Positions 8,015 through 18,640 are shown, counted from the first letter of the stretch. The stretch is 64,000 nt of DNA from Paraburkholderia kururiensis JCM 10599 = LMG 19447 (GCF_003986935.1 NZ_RJZE01000020.1:1-64000), one strand, 5' to 3'. Numbers and translations are program-made. The notes: generated from the letters alone by a model not told the origin.

Positions 8015-8473
8015 TTGACACTCGATACGTTCTCTCAAAAAATCCTGCGCCTGCTTCAGCTCGATGCGCGCCGATCGGTCCAGGAAATTTCGGACCAGGT
8101 GGGCCTCTCGAGCACGCCCTGCTGGCGGCGCATCAAGGACATGGAACAGTCGGGCGTGATCCAGCGTTACACCGCGCTGCTCGATCGCGAGAAACTCGGC
8201 CTGCACGTCTGCGCACTCGCGCATATTCATCTGACGCGCCATACGGAAGGCGGCGTCGAACAGTTCGAGCGGGAAATCGCCACCTGCCCCGAAGTGACCG
8301 AGTGCTACAGCACCACAGGCGAGTCCGATTACATCCTGAAAATCGTGGCGCCCGACATCAAGGCCTACGACACCTTCCTCCACGAACGCATCTTCAAGAT
8401 TCCAGCGGTCGCCCAGGTCCGCACGAGCGTCGTGCTGCGGGAAATCAAGTTCGATACGCAACTGCCGTTGTGA
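8015..8473 (+). CDS. Lrp/AsnC family transcriptional regulator
   Basis: The likely start is the TTG at 8015, because GGAGG at 8005-8009 sits 5 nt before it and the protein then begins at the canonical N-terminus (LDTFSQKILRLLQLD). An HTH occupies about residues 15-50 (SVQEISDQVGLSSTPCWRRIKDMEQSG). A RAM/ligand domain follows, with the TECYSTTGESDYIL motif. At 152 residues it is typical for the family. Such proteins respond to amino acids as octamers. No amino-acid gene is adjacent, so its target is unknown; the neighbouring exonuclease pair and transporter are not obvious partners. Confidence 0.9.
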   Translation: MTLDTFSQKILRLLQLDARRSVQEISDQVGLSSTPCWRRIKDMEQSGVIQRYTALLDREKLGLHVCALAHIHLTRHTEGGVEQFEREIATCPEVTECYSTTGESDYILKIVAPDIKAYDTFLHERIFKIPAVAQVRTSVVLREIKFDTQLPL

Positions 8474-8485
8474 CGGCGTCGCGCT

Positions 8486-9766
8486 TCAGCGCGTGCCGTG
8501 CGGCACAGACTCCTTCTTCTCAGCCGAAGATTGAACCGGCTTTCGGCCTTCGTTGGCGTCTTGCCGTCGGGCATCGGCTGCTGCGCCGGCGCTGCCGGTA
8601 GCCGTCGCCGTGGCTTGCATGGACAGACGCACGTCGAGCCTGCGTGCTCCCAGCCGGCGCCGCAATGCGTCCAGATCGAGCCGCTCGATGAACCTCGCGT
8701 CGGCCGGGTCATGCTCGCGGACATCGCGCTGTAACGTGACTTCGACGTCGAGCCCCGTGCTCAGGTAGTGCAGATTCACCGGGCCGGCCTTCGCGCCCTG
8801 TTCGCCGAGCGCCTCGTCCAGCTGGGCGAGCACCTGCTCGCGGGGCGGCAAGTTCACGGGCGGCCGCGCCACAGCGTCGTTTTCGGGATCGACGTGAATG
8901 AGCGCGTCGATCACGCGCGGGTCGGTGAGCACGCGCGCGCGGGCCGACTCGGCAATGTAGTGCCCCTCAGAAACCGAGATCAGCGGATCCACCAGGATGT
9001 GCGCATCCACCAGCGCGGAATCGCCCATCTTGCGCGTGCGCAGTTCGTGCACGTCGCGCACGCCTGGCGTGGCGAGCAGCAATTTGCGGATGTCCTCGGT
9101 GGCGGTTTCGTCGAGTGCGCGGTCCGAGAGATCCTGCAGCGCGTCCCAGCCGAACGTCCAACCCATGCGCGCCACCATGAAACCGACGATGGCAGCCGCA
9201 ATCGGGTCGAGCAGCCGCACGCCGGCCACGCTGCCCACAATGCCGATCGCCACGACCAGCGACGACGCCGCGTCCGAGCGCGCGTGCCACGCATTGGCCA
9301 CGAGCATGGCCGAACGCACGCGTTGGGCTTCGCGCAGCATGTAGCGGAAAAGCGCTTCCTTCGAAACGAGCACGAGCACCGCTACGGCGAGCGCGACCAG
9401 GTGCACGGGCGGAATTTCATCGAGGTTCGCGAGCCGGGTGCCGGCGCGCCACAGCATGCCGACACCCACCGCGATCAGCAGCGCCCCGAGAAACAGCGAC
9501 GCGACGGTCTCGTAGCGGCTGTGTCCGTAGTTGTGGTCGGCATCGGGCTGTGCGCCGCTATGGCGGTTCGCGACCAGCACAACGAAATCGGAGATGAGAT
9601 CGGCAAGCGAGTGAACGCCGTCGGCGACCAGCGCCTGGGAATGCGCGAACAGGCCCACGGCAATCTGCAGGACCACGAGGACCGAGTTGAGGGCGACGCT
9701 AACCAGCGTACTTTTGCGGGCGACGTCCTGCTTTTCCGCGATTTGGACGGTTGCGGCGTTGGGCAT
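8486..9766 (-). CDS. cation diffusion facilitator (CDF) family transporter
   Basis: The N-terminal 210 residues or so hold the CDF membrane domain. Metal-site motifs are VADGVHSLADLISD in TM2 and HARSDAASSLVV in TM5, giving the HxxxD-type Zn/Fe/Mn site. The following cytoplasmic domain contains VRDVHELRTRKMGDSALVDAHILVD, typical of ferrous-iron/Zn-efflux members. The C-terminus extends well past the usual 300 residues, with another alpha/beta segment and a low-complexity tail. Start: ATG at 9766 (MPNAATVQ) or ATG 48 bp upstream; neither has a strong ribosome site. It is convergent with the Lrp-type gene. Confidence 0.85.
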   Translation of the reverse strand: MPNAATVQIAEKQDVARKSTLVSVALNSVLVVLQIAVGLFAHSQALVADGVHSLADLISDFVVLVANRHSGAQPDADHNYGHSRYETVASLFLGALLIAVGVGMLWRAGTRLANLDEIPPVHLVALAVAVLVLVSKEALFRYMLREAQRVRSAMLVANAWHARSDAASSLVVAIGIVGSVAGVRLLDPIAAAIVGFMVARMGWTFGWDALQDLSDRALDETATEDIRKLLLATPGVRDVHELRTRKMGDSALVDAHILVDPLISVSEGHYIAESARARVLTDPRVIDALIHVDPENDAVARPPVNLPPREQVLAQLDEALGEQGAKAGPVNLHYLSTGLDVEVTLQRDVREHDPADARFIERLDLDALRRRLGARRLDVRLSMQATATATGSAGAAADARRQDANEGRKPVQSSAEKKESVPHGTR

Positions 9767-9956
9767 GATGCGATGGGAAGCGTGAGACCGGTTTATTTCG
9801 ACGTGTGGCGCCATTGTACCGGCGTCATCGTGAAATTCCGTTGAAGAGCCTAAATTTCTCCTTTGGAATCAGTTGGTTATACAAACACGACGCATTCGCA
9901 TTCCAGGCAGTTCCGGTTTCGTGAACGTCGCAATATGCAGTCCCGAAACATAAATA

Positions 9957-9992
9957 GAAAAGCCGCGCGCCCTAAACAGAGCGCGCGGCTTT
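9957..9992 (-). terminator. intrinsic terminator of the H-NS-like gene
   Basis: A strong stem (GCCGCGCGC with GCGCGCGGC, extended by A/T pairs; 9958-9970 with 9981-9992) is followed on the minus strand by a T-run. It lies about 40 bp beyond the gene's stop. Confidence 0.8.
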
Positions 9993-10034
9993 CTTTAGAC
10001 GGGACGCGCTCTGTGAAGAGCGGCCGTTTTACTA

Positions 10035-10331
10035 CTAGATAAGGAACTTTTCGCGATCTTGGCCCGCAATCCAGCGCGGCGGCTTGCCACGACCCGACCA
10101 CGTGCTACCGCTTTCCGGGTCGCGATACTTCGGCGCTACGCTTGCGCGTGAACGGCTTGCCGCCTTGGCCTGCTTACCGCGGCCGCCGCCGAGTTCAGCC
10201 AGCGTAATGCCGTAGTCGGCCATTTTCTGCTTGATCTCGTTGAGCACTTCCGCATATTCCCGCGCTTTGGCTTCTTCGATCTGCTTTTCCAGCTTCTCTC
10301 GCTGCGCGAGTAGTTCCTTGTAGGAAGACAT
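10035..10331 (-). CDS. H-NS histone family DNA-binding protein, 98 aa
   Basis: The N-terminal 45 residues are a coiled-coil oligomerisation region (KELLAQREKLEKQIEEA). A basic linker precedes the C-terminal H-NS DNA-binding domain, YRDPESGSTWSGRGKPPRWIAG, which carries the core 'tWSGRGrpPrW' motif used to bind the AT-rich minor groove. Size and motif match the small H-NS paralogues that are abundant in Burkholderiaceae. The gene stands alone with its own terminator, and an unusually AT-rich region precedes it, consistent with autoregulation. Confidence 0.93.
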   Translation of the reverse strand: MSSYKELLAQREKLEKQIEEAKAREYAEVLNEIKQKMADYGITLAELGGGRGKQAKAASRSRASVAPKYRDPESGSTWSGRGKPPRWIAGQDREKFLI

Positions 10332-10722
10332 AGGTTCCCTTGTGGTTTGGATAAATGGCTTCCAGTCTTGTGCCGGGTTTGCCGTTTGAAGGTTATCATG
10401 CCTCGGAATTTGCAGGCGAGATTAACACAAAATGGAAAGAACAGAAAAGATGCCAAGCCTCATTATTATTAATTTTTCTTTCACCAACTGCCGGGGGTTT
10501 CCCGTTCCGTAGCAACGGCTTTCGCGGGATGCAATTTCGTATTTTCCCGAAAAACTTCGTTGATCTACAAAAAAATATCGGACGAATTGCCGTTCGTGAT
10601 AATTAAATGCAAGCTTCACAAAAAAACATTTCATCGCACGAGAGTTTCGCGGCGAAATGGTCATGCCGCGCCGGAAAAAAGTCCTACTTTATTGGTAAGG
10701 TCGGCGGCAAAGCAGCGGCAAC
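10332..10722. other. AT-rich intergenic region upstream of the H-NS-like gene
   Basis: About 390 bp with no gene. Composition drops sharply from the surrounding GC-rich DNA, with A/T runs around 10420-10480 and 10555-10690. It holds the H-NS-like gene's promoter and probably its own binding sites. HugZ-like coding sequence ends at its far side. Confidence 0.6.
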
Positions 10723-11454
10723 TCAGGACATGGCGTGGCGCTCCACGCAGTCGGCAAGCGCCCCATGCAAGGATGTCGAATCCATCCTGGGCGCGTCGAA
10801 GACGAAGCGCGTACGGGTGCCGTCGATCCGCAGGTCCGCCCCGTAACGGTCGACGCCCATCAGTTCGAGGTTCGCGGCGCGCCGCGGATGATGCTCGAAG
10901 AAATGGATGAGTGCCGCTTCGTCTTCAGGGGCGAGCGGCGCGAGCGCATCGAGTTCGCTTCCGTCCAGCCAGCCCATCGCGCCGAATCCGCCGATATAAC
11001 GCAGCCGCTCGATGTTCATCGTCCAGAACGTGAAATCGCCGAGCGCAAGATAGCGTTCAGCGGCCGGGTGATAGCGCAGGTAGCGCGCCACGAGTGCCGG
11101 CGCCGGCTCGACGGGCTCGAACACACCGAGCAGCGTGGCGCGCTGCCCTTCGAGCACGTCGCCGTCCACCGCGTGCGCCACGAGAAAACCGGCGCGCGGA
11201 TCGGCATGCAGGTTGCGGGTATGCTCGGCCAGACCGCTCACGAGTATGGTGGGACGATGGCGTGAATCCGGTGCGAACGGCAAAACCGTCGGATAGGGGT
11301 ACCCTTGCGGCTGCCGTGCATGGGTAGCCAGTGTGCCGATATTCACCTGATGCAGCAGATGCAACGGAGCGTGAGCGGGAATGTTCAAGTTCGCGTCCTC
11401 GTGGAACTGTCTGCGGTCCAATAACGCCGGTCCGCCGTTATCGGAATTATGCAT
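10723..11454 (-). CDS. HugZ-like haem/FMN-binding split-barrel protein
   Basis: Residues about 25-165 form a pyridoxamine-5'-phosphate-oxidase-like split barrel (LHLLHQVNIGTLATHARQPQGYPYPTVLPFAPD, then DPRAGFLV). The C-terminus (about 170-243) is a DUF2470-type domain with HFFEHHPRRAANLELMGVDRYGADLRIDG. This two-domain layout is that of HugZ/HutZ haem-utilisation proteins and their relatives. Start chosen at ATG 11454; a further in-frame Met codon lies upstream. No haem transporter is adjacent, so haem degradation here is inferred from family only. Confidence 0.75.
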   Translation of the reverse strand: MHNSDNGGPALLDRRQFHEDANLNIPAHAPLHLLHQVNIGTLATHARQPQGYPYPTVLPFAPDSRHRPTILVSGLAEHTRNLHADPRAGFLVAHAVDGDVLEGQRATLLGVFEPVEPAPALVARYLRYHPAAERYLALGDFTFWTMNIERLRYIGGFGAMGWLDGSELDALAPLAPEDEAALIHFFEHHPRRAANLELMGVDRYGADLRIDGTRTRFVFDAPRMDSTSLHGALADCVERHAMS

Positions 11455-11597
11455 GTTGGGCACCGGCCATTTGCGGGAACGCAGATGACATCGGTCGACC
11501 AGTTGCCATTCCACCCACAGCCGTCAGGGAAATAAAGCTTCGCTAGAATCGTCCTGCTTTCGATCCGCTTTCCCTTTTCTCTTCCCAGATCTTTCCC

Positions 11598-12809
11598 GTG
11601 TCCGATCAATCACCCGATTTCGCCGCCTTGCCTGCCGCGCATCGCAATCTTCCTGCCGCCGCGCGTAATCGGGCTCGCATTGCGACCATGGCACTGTTTT
11701 TCATTGCCGGGATGATGTACGCGTCCTGGGGCGTCCACGTGCCGACCGTGCGCGACCGCTTTCATCTGGACCCGGCGCATCTGTCGTATGCGCTCTTTGC
11801 CGTGGCGGGCGGATCGATCGCCGCGATGGCGACCAACGCGTCGTGGATCGCGCGCGTCGGCACGCGGCGCGCCTGTCTTGCGGGCGGTCTCGCCATGGCC
11901 GTGTGCGGCGCGCTCATTCTCGTCGTGCCGACGTATTGGCTGTTGCTGCCGGTGCTCGCGGGATTCGGGGTGGGCATGGCAACGCTCGACGTCGCCATGA
12001 ACGCCGAAGCCAGTGCCGTGGAAAAGACGATGGGCCGGCCCATCATGTCGTCGCTGCACGGCATGTTCAGCGTGGGCGGCATGGCGGGTGCCGCCGTGGG
12101 CGGCGCGCTGCTCGCGCACGGCATGGCGCCGGCGCTGCACCTCGCGCTTGCCTCAGCGATCGTGACGCTCGTGCTGATTGCCGCGTGTCCCGCGGTGCTG
12201 CCTCACGTGCCGCACGCCGAGCATCCCGATTCGGCGACGCCGCGCGCGAACCGCTGGCGTTCGCCGGCGCTGTGGATGCTCGGTGCAATCGCCCTGATCG
12301 CGCTCGTTGCCGAAGGCGCCATGTACGACTGGGCCACGGTCTACATGCGGGACGTCGTGGTGTCGAGCCCGGCCGTCGCAAGCGCGGCGTATGCGGCGTT
12401 CTCGGGCGGCATGGCGGCGGCGCGCTTCGCCGGCGACGCCGTGCGCGCCCGCTTCGGCGCACCGCAACTCGTGATGGCGAGCGCCTCGCTCGCCTGTGTC
12501 GGAATGGTCGGTGCGCTGCTGCTGCCTTATCCGGTCACGGCGATGACAGGCTTCACGCTCATGGGCCTCGGTCTCGCGAACATGATGCCTGTCCTGTTCG
12601 CGGCGTCGACACGGGTGAATGGCATCCATGCGGCGGAGGGTCTCGCACACGTCGCCGGACTCGCCTATTTCGGTTTGCTGCTGGGGCCGGTGGTAATTGG
12701 CGGGGTCGCGCAGATCACGAACCTTTCGATCGGGCTTTCCGTGGTGGCGCTATGCGCGGCGCTCGTGGCCGCCGTCGCGCCGCGGGTTTTGCGGCGGCTC
12801 AAGGTGTGA
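11598..12809 (+). CDS. MFS transporter, YbjJ-like
   Basis: This 403-residue protein has about 12 hydrophobic segments. The first begins ATMALFFIAGMMYASWGVHVPTVRD, characteristic of the YbjJ group of major facilitators, followed by loop 2-3 elements and a second half starting near GAIALIALVAEGAMYDW. The reading frame opens with a GTG at 11598; an ATG at about 11689 would remove 30 hydrophilic residues. Substrate unknown. It is divergent from the HugZ-like gene. Confidence 0.85.
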   Translation: MSDQSPDFAALPAAHRNLPAAARNRARIATMALFFIAGMMYASWGVHVPTVRDRFHLDPAHLSYALFAVAGGSIAAMATNASWIARVGTRRACLAGGLAMAVCGALILVVPTYWLLLPVLAGFGVGMATLDVAMNAEASAVEKTMGRPIMSSLHGMFSVGGMAGAAVGGALLAHGMAPALHLALASAIVTLVLIAACPAVLPHVPHAEHPDSATPRANRWRSPALWMLGAIALIALVAEGAMYDWATVYMRDVVVSSPAVASAAYAAFSGGMAAARFAGDAVRARFGAPQLVMASASLACVGMVGALLLPYPVTAMTGFTLMGLGLANMMPVLFAASTRVNGIHAAEGLAHVAGLAYFGLLLGPVVIGGVAQITNLSIGLSVVALCAALVAAVAPRVLRRLKV

Positions 12810-13124
12810 GCGGCGGCGCGTTTTTCTCACGCGCGTTTCTTCACGCCGCTTTTCCCCCGCTTGTAGCCGACGATTCAGCGCAGGCGGGACGTCCCGTTGA
12901 CGCGCCGGCGGGCTATGCCGAGCGCATCGCGCGTTACGTTACATCGGCCCCCCTCGCACCGATGTTCCGCCCCACACGACGGTGCGCCTCTTTTGCCTGC
13001 GCTTCGTTTCAAACCGCGTGGGCCTTGATTTTGCTGGACCTGTGCGCTCTCGGCGATCGGCCGCTCCAGATGGCATAGCGCTTGCAATCTGTCTCCCGCG
13101 AATTCCGATACGGGGGGCAAAAAA
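12810..13124. other. intergenic region holding the lipoprotein promoter
   Basis: About 315 bp with no gene between the MFS gene and the repetitive lipoprotein gene. It contains the sigma-54-type promoter described separately. Upstream activator sites would be expected at roughly 12900-13000, but I see no clear repeat there. Confidence 0.5.
13071..13086 (+). promoter_or_regulatory. sigma-54 (-24/-12) promoter
   Basis: TGGCATAGCGCTTGCA matches the RpoN consensus TGGCACG-N4-TTGCW at 14 of the 16 positions I compared, counting the N4 as free. The invariant GG and GC are correctly 10 nt apart. The -12 element is about 40 bp before the lipoprotein ATG at 13125, and a G-run ribosome site lies in between. 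Confidence 0.7.
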
Positions 13125-14732
<1,608 letters not shown>

Positions 14733-14760
14733 CGACGGCAGCCAAAGCGTCAGGGAGGAA

Positions 14761-14788
14761 AGCGGACCGGGCAACCGGTCCGCTTTTT
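14761..14788 (+). terminator. intrinsic terminator of the lipoprotein gene
   Basis: A 9-bp stem (GCGGACCGG at 14762-14770 with CCGGTCCGC at 14775-14783) with a GCAA loop is followed by five Ts. It lies 29 bp after the lipoprotein stop. Confidence 0.85.
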
Positions 14789-14831
14789 CATTTCCGCGCT
14801 CGTTTCGACGTCTGCGCGCGGGCCGCCCGCC

Positions 14832-15878
14832 TCAAAGCTCGTGATAAGTGCCGTACGCGCTCGCGAAGTCGTTGTGGCGCAGGAAGTTGGTGAACGTCAT
14901 GGTCACGGACACGTCGAGCCCTTCCACGTAATGCCACCATCCGATCGGCAGAAACAGCAGCTCGCCGGGCCCGAGCGTGCACTCCACCACCTGCGCGTTC
15001 TTCATCGCCGGAAAGCGTTCGGTATCGATCGCACTGCCGTCCACCTGCGAGAAGCAGTGGAAATGGTTGTACATGAACGGCGTATCGGCGAGCGGCACCA
15101 GACGGACAAGCTTGCGGCCCATTACCTGGGCCATGAAATTGTTGGTGAGGTCGTGGTGGAACGGCGTCTTCGTGCCGGCCGGGCCGAACCAGAAGAAGCC
15201 TTTGTCCGGCGAGCTTGCGTCGAGGTAGGTGTCGATGGGCGGAATGTCATCCCACAGCGCCGCCAGCGCCGCGCGGTTGCGCGACGTGTTGTTCGCCGTC
15301 ATGTAGAAATCGTTGGTGGCGCCGCTTTGCTCCACGAGATCCACGTAGTCGCGAAAGCGCATGAGCCGCTTGTGCTTCGGCTGGTTGATCTCGTAGTTCT
15401 CGTCCGATTCGCGGCCGAACTGCACTTCCACCTCGGCGTCGCCGCAACGCGCGCGGAAATAGTCGTAGCCCCATTTGCGAAGCGCGGGCCACGCGTCCAG
15501 CATGCCGTCGATCAGCACAGGCCGGTTCTGGCAGTAATACGACTCGAAGAATTCGTCGCGCGAGAGCCGTTCGCGTCGCTCTACTGCTGTTGCGCTCAGG
15601 CCGGCGTCGGCTGCGCCTGCGTTCGTCTGCGGCGCGGCACGCATGCGCGCGAGCGTGCGATACACCGAGAGCATCCAGTCACGCTTGCGCAAACGATTAC
15701 GAAGCCGCGCGCCGCCCTGCAGATACGGGCTCGCAAGCGCCGCGTCCACTTCGTGCGTGGCGTCCGCCGGCGCGAAGCCATGCGACGCGAGCGCCACAGC
15801 AAGCGTTTCCGGCGGCACGTCGAGCAACAGGTTTTCGGCAATCCAGCGGCGCCAGTCGTCATCGAACGAACGGCTCAT
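14832..15878 (-). CDS. JmjC/cupin-like Fe(II), 2-oxoglutarate-type oxygenase
   Basis: The ATG at 15878 is chosen for the strong GGAGGAGAG ribosome site just upstream. The N-terminal ~110 residues are helical and of unknown role. Residues about 125-340 form a JmjC-like cupin: FFESYYCQNRPVLIDG (the entry motif of cupin_8/JmjC proteins), then TKTPFHHDLTNNFMAQVMGRK with the HxD iron ligands, and GELLFLPIGWWHYVEGLDVSVT, containing the distal His. Bacterial members hydroxylate proteins such as ribosomal subunits. The target here is unknown. It is convergent with the repetitive lipoprotein gene. Confidence 0.85.
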   Translation of the reverse strand: MSRSFDDDWRRWIAENLLLDVPPETLAVALASHGFAPADATHEVDAALASPYLQGGARLRNRLRKRDWMLSVYRTLARMRAAPQTNAGAADAGLSATAVERRERLSRDEFFESYYCQNRPVLIDGMLDAWPALRKWGYDYFRARCGDAEVEVQFGRESDENYEINQPKHKRLMRFRDYVDLVEQSGATNDFYMTANNTSRNRAALAALWDDIPPIDTYLDASSPDKGFFWFGPAGTKTPFHHDLTNNFMAQVMGRKLVRLVPLADTPFMYNHFHCFSQVDGSAIDTERFPAMKNAQVVECTLGPGELLFLPIGWWHYVEGLDVSVTMTFTNFLRHNDFASAYGTYHEL

Positions 15879-15930
15879 GGCCCTCTCCTCCAGCTTGTTA
15901 TCGATGCATCCGCCTCGCGTGCAAGCCACC

Positions 15931-15966
15931 AAAACAAAAGGCACGCGTGCATGATGCACGCGTGCC
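15931..15966 (-). terminator. intrinsic terminator of the ABC binding-protein gene
   Basis: A perfect 12-bp stem (15940-15951 with 15955-15966) of GGCACGCGTGCA type is followed on the minus strand by TTTTGTTTT. It lies about 75 bp beyond the stop at 16039. Confidence 0.8.
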
Positions 15967-16038
15967 TCGTTCAGCCTGTCGTTGTCGACATGAACCGCAC
16001 CGGTGAGCGCGAAGCGCCACCCGGTGCAGCCCGCGACA

Positions 16039-17184
16039 TTACATCTTCACGACGTCGAGCAGGGTCTTCTTGCCGCCCTTGTAGTTGTACAGCGAGATCA
16101 CGCCGTGCTTGAGGTCGCCCTTCGAGTCGAACGTGGTTTCGCCAATCACGCCCTTGTAGTCGGTGCTCGGCATGGCGGCGAGGATCTTCGCCGGGTCCGT
16201 CGAGTTCGCACGCTTCATTGCGTCGACGATGATGTACACCGCGTCATACGTGAACGGAGCGTAGATCTGGATCGGCTGGCCGAAGCGCTTCTGATACTTC
16301 GCCTGGAACGCTGCGCCGCCTGCCATCTTCTCGAGCGCCATACCGGCTTCCGAGCACACGACGTTGTCGGTTGCGTCGCCAGCCAGGTCCGACAGCTTGT
16401 CGGTACACACGCCGTCACCCGCGAGCACCTTCGCGCGCAGGCCCAGTTGCTTCGCCTGCTTGGCGAACGGGCCGCCGGTGGCGTCCATGCCGCCGTACAT
16501 GATCGCGTCCGGGTTCTCACCCTTGATCTTCGTCAGAATCGCGCGGAAGTCCACGGCCTTGTCGTTCGTCGCGTCGTGCGACACGACCTTCAGGCCCAGT
16601 GCCTTCGCGGTCTTCTCAAATTCGTTCGCCAGACCCTGGCCATAAGCCGTGGAGTCGTCGACGATCGCGACGCTCTTCACCTTCAGGCCCTTCGCGGCAT
16701 AGTTCGCGAGTGCCGGGCCTTGCTGAGCGTCCGTAGCCACCACGCGGTACGTGGTCTTGAAGCCTTGCTGCGTGTAGGCGGGGTTCGTTGCCGACGGCGA
16801 GATCTGGACGATGCCCGCGTCGCTATAGATCTTCGATGCCGGGATCGAGGTACCCGAGTTCAGGTGACCGACCACCGCCACGACCTTGTCGTCGACAAGC
16901 TTCTGGGCAACCTGGGTAGCCGTACGCGGGTCAGCCGCGTCGTCCTGGGCGTCGAGTTCCAGCGTGACCTTCTGGCCGCCGATCGTCAGACCCTTGGCAT
17001 TGATTTCTTCGACCGCGAGACGCGCGCCGTTCTCGTTGTCTTTCCCGAGGTGGGCAATGCCGCCCGTCAGCGGAGCGACGTGACCGATCTTCACGACCTG
17101 GTCAGCTGCCGCGGTCGTTGCGATCGACGCAAACAGCATGGCGGCCGCGCTGATCGGCAACAGCTTTTGAATCTTGATGTTCAT
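16039..17184 (-). CDS. branched-chain amino-acid ABC transporter substrate-binding protein
   Basis: The ATG at 17184 has a GGAGA ribosome site. A signal peptide (about residues 1-27, ending TTAAADQ) precedes a type I periplasmic-binding domain of the LivJ/LivK family: VVKIGHVAPLTGGIAHLGKDNENGARLAVEEINAKG, VVAVVGHLNSGTSIPA, SPSATNPAYTQQGF and YGQGLANEFEK. At 381 residues it is full length. It should bind leucine, isoleucine, valine or a related ligand in the periplasm. No permease or ATPase genes lie next to it, so it must share transport components encoded elsewhere. A near-perfect palindrome lies 150 bp upstream. Confidence 0.9.
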   Translation of the reverse strand: MNIKIQKLLPISAAAMLFASIATTAAADQVVKIGHVAPLTGGIAHLGKDNENGARLAVEEINAKGLTIGGQKVTLELDAQDDAADPRTATQVAQKLVDDKVVAVVGHLNSGTSIPASKIYSDAGIVQISPSATNPAYTQQGFKTTYRVVATDAQQGPALANYAAKGLKVKSVAIVDDSTAYGQGLANEFEKTAKALGLKVVSHDATNDKAVDFRAILTKIKGENPDAIMYGGMDATGGPFAKQAKQLGLRAKVLAGDGVCTDKLSDLAGDATDNVVCSEAGMALEKMAGGAAFQAKYQKRFGQPIQIYAPFTYDAVYIIVDAMKRANSTDPAKILAAMPSTDYKGVIGETTFDSKGDLKHGVISLYNYKGGKKTLLDVVKM

Positions 17185-17899
17185 GTAAGTCTCCAGTTTC
17201 GGTCCCAAATTACGTAATCGCCCTGTGCCCCGCTCCCTTCACGTGTCGCTCTATTGGGGACGACCACGCAGGATGCATCGTTCATGCACCTGGCTAGCAT
17301 GACATTCGCCGGTTTGTGACAGGCGGCCAATCATACTTGCGCGCAAGTGTAGGCGATCAAATTAATTTAGGGGATTTTTTTGGGTAAGTGGTGACACTAC
17401 CAATAGCGTTTGTCCTGTCAACCGAACCGCGAGATGCGATGTAAGCACTGCAGTGCCTGTAAAACGGCCACCCATGCGGCTCTGCGGATACCCCGGCCCG
17501 GCCATGCGAGCAGGGCTTCGCAAAGGTTTGCGCAAGGCTGGCTCAATGTGCGTGTCCGCCAATGTGACGTTTTGTCCATCCGCACTAAAGTGATGGCGGT
17601 TAATAACCGTTAATAGTTCGAATAAGCATCGTAAGCGTGCGGCCGCCGATCACCCAACCATCGCCCACCGGCCAAGACCGCCACGTGCAGCAGGACGTAT
17701 CTTGAGACACGCTGCGCGGCTTGCTGCAGCGCCGTCCACCCCTATGGCAAACTGACTCTCCATATTGACTTCCTGGTTCGATTCGCCGCGTCGCGCCCAG
17801 CCGTGCCTTGCAAGGCCTCGCCAGGCTTTGCAGCGCTTTCGGTATGCGGCGGGAAGCATCGCGGCGTCTCGCTCCGTTACCGTCTTGAAGGAGAACGCT
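17185..17899. other. 715-bp divergent intergenic region
   Basis: This spans the starts of the binding-protein gene and the dienelactone hydrolase gene. It holds a 14-bp perfect palindrome (17335-17348), AT-rich stretches around 17360-17390, and a GGTTA-A-TAACC dyad near 17588-17598. No convincing gene was seen. Confidence 0.5.
17332..17351. promoter_or_regulatory. 20-bp palindrome, candidate operator
   Basis: ACTTGCGCGCAAGT (17335-17348) is a perfect dyad, and it extends to 20 bp with one mismatched pair. It is about 150 bp upstream of the amino-acid binding-protein gene. A repressor or activator site is inferred. Confidence 0.45.
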
Positions 17900-18598
17900 G
17901 TGAGCATTACGTCCCGCTGGATCGACATCCCCACCGGCAATGAAAGCTTCGAAGGCTACCTGGCGCTGCCGAAGACGGGCAAGGGCCCGGGCATCGTCAT
18001 CGTTCAGGAAATCTTTGGCGTCAACGGCCATATTCGCGACGTCGCCGAACAATACGCGCAGGACGGCTACGTCGCGCTCGCCCCCGACATTTTCTGGCGT
18101 ACGCAGCCGCGTGTGGAACTGGCCTACGTGGGCGCGGACCGCGACCGCGGCATCGAACTGCTGCAAAAGACCAACGTCGATCTCGCCGTCGCCGACATCG
18201 GCGCGGCCGCGGCCGCGTTGCGCGCCATGCCCGAGGTGACGGGCAAGGTGGCCGCCATCGGCTACTGCTTCGGCGGACGCCTCGCCTATCTCGCCGCTGC
18301 CCAGGGCACGCTGGATGCCGCGGTGTCGTACTACGGCGGCGGCATCCAGAACCGCCTGGAAGAAGCGCCGAACATCAAGGTGCCCATGCTGTTCCACTAT
18401 GCCGAGCACGATCACTCCATTCCGCTCGAGGCCGTGGGGCAGGTGAAGGAGCGCTTCACGGGTCGCGACAACGTGGAGTTCCACCTGTACCCCGGCGCCG
18501 AGCACGGCTTCAACTGCACGGAGCGCGCGTCGTACAACCAGCACGCCGCAGCGCTCGCGCATGGCCGCACGCTGACGTTCCTCGGCGAGCGCATGTAA
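17900..18598 (+). CDS. dienelactone hydrolase family protein
   Basis: The GTG at 17900 is preferred because AAGGAGA lies at the right distance and the protein then starts at the family's usual N-terminus (SITSRWIDIPTG). At 232 residues it is an alpha/beta hydrolase with the nucleophile motif GYCFGG (Cys in place of Ser), the acid around YAEHDHSIP and the catalytic His in GAEHGF. This is the DLH triad Cys-Asp-His. Members open lactones or hydrolyse related esters in aromatic degradation. No chlorocatechol genes are nearby, so the physiological substrate is open. An amidase follows 42 bp later. Confidence 0.9.
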   Translation: MSITSRWIDIPTGNESFEGYLALPKTGKGPGIVIVQEIFGVNGHIRDVAEQYAQDGYVALAPDIFWRTQPRVELAYVGADRDRGIELLQKTNVDLAVADIGAAAAALRAMPEVTGKVAAIGYCFGGRLAYLAAAQGTLDAAVSYYGGGIQNRLEEAPNIKVPMLFHYAEHDHSIPLEAVGQVKERFTGRDNVEFHLYPGAEHGFNCTERASYNQHAAALAHGRTLTFLGERM

Positions 18599-18640
18599 GC
18601 GCCTTCCACGCCATCACCCCTGCACGCGAGAAACCGATCG

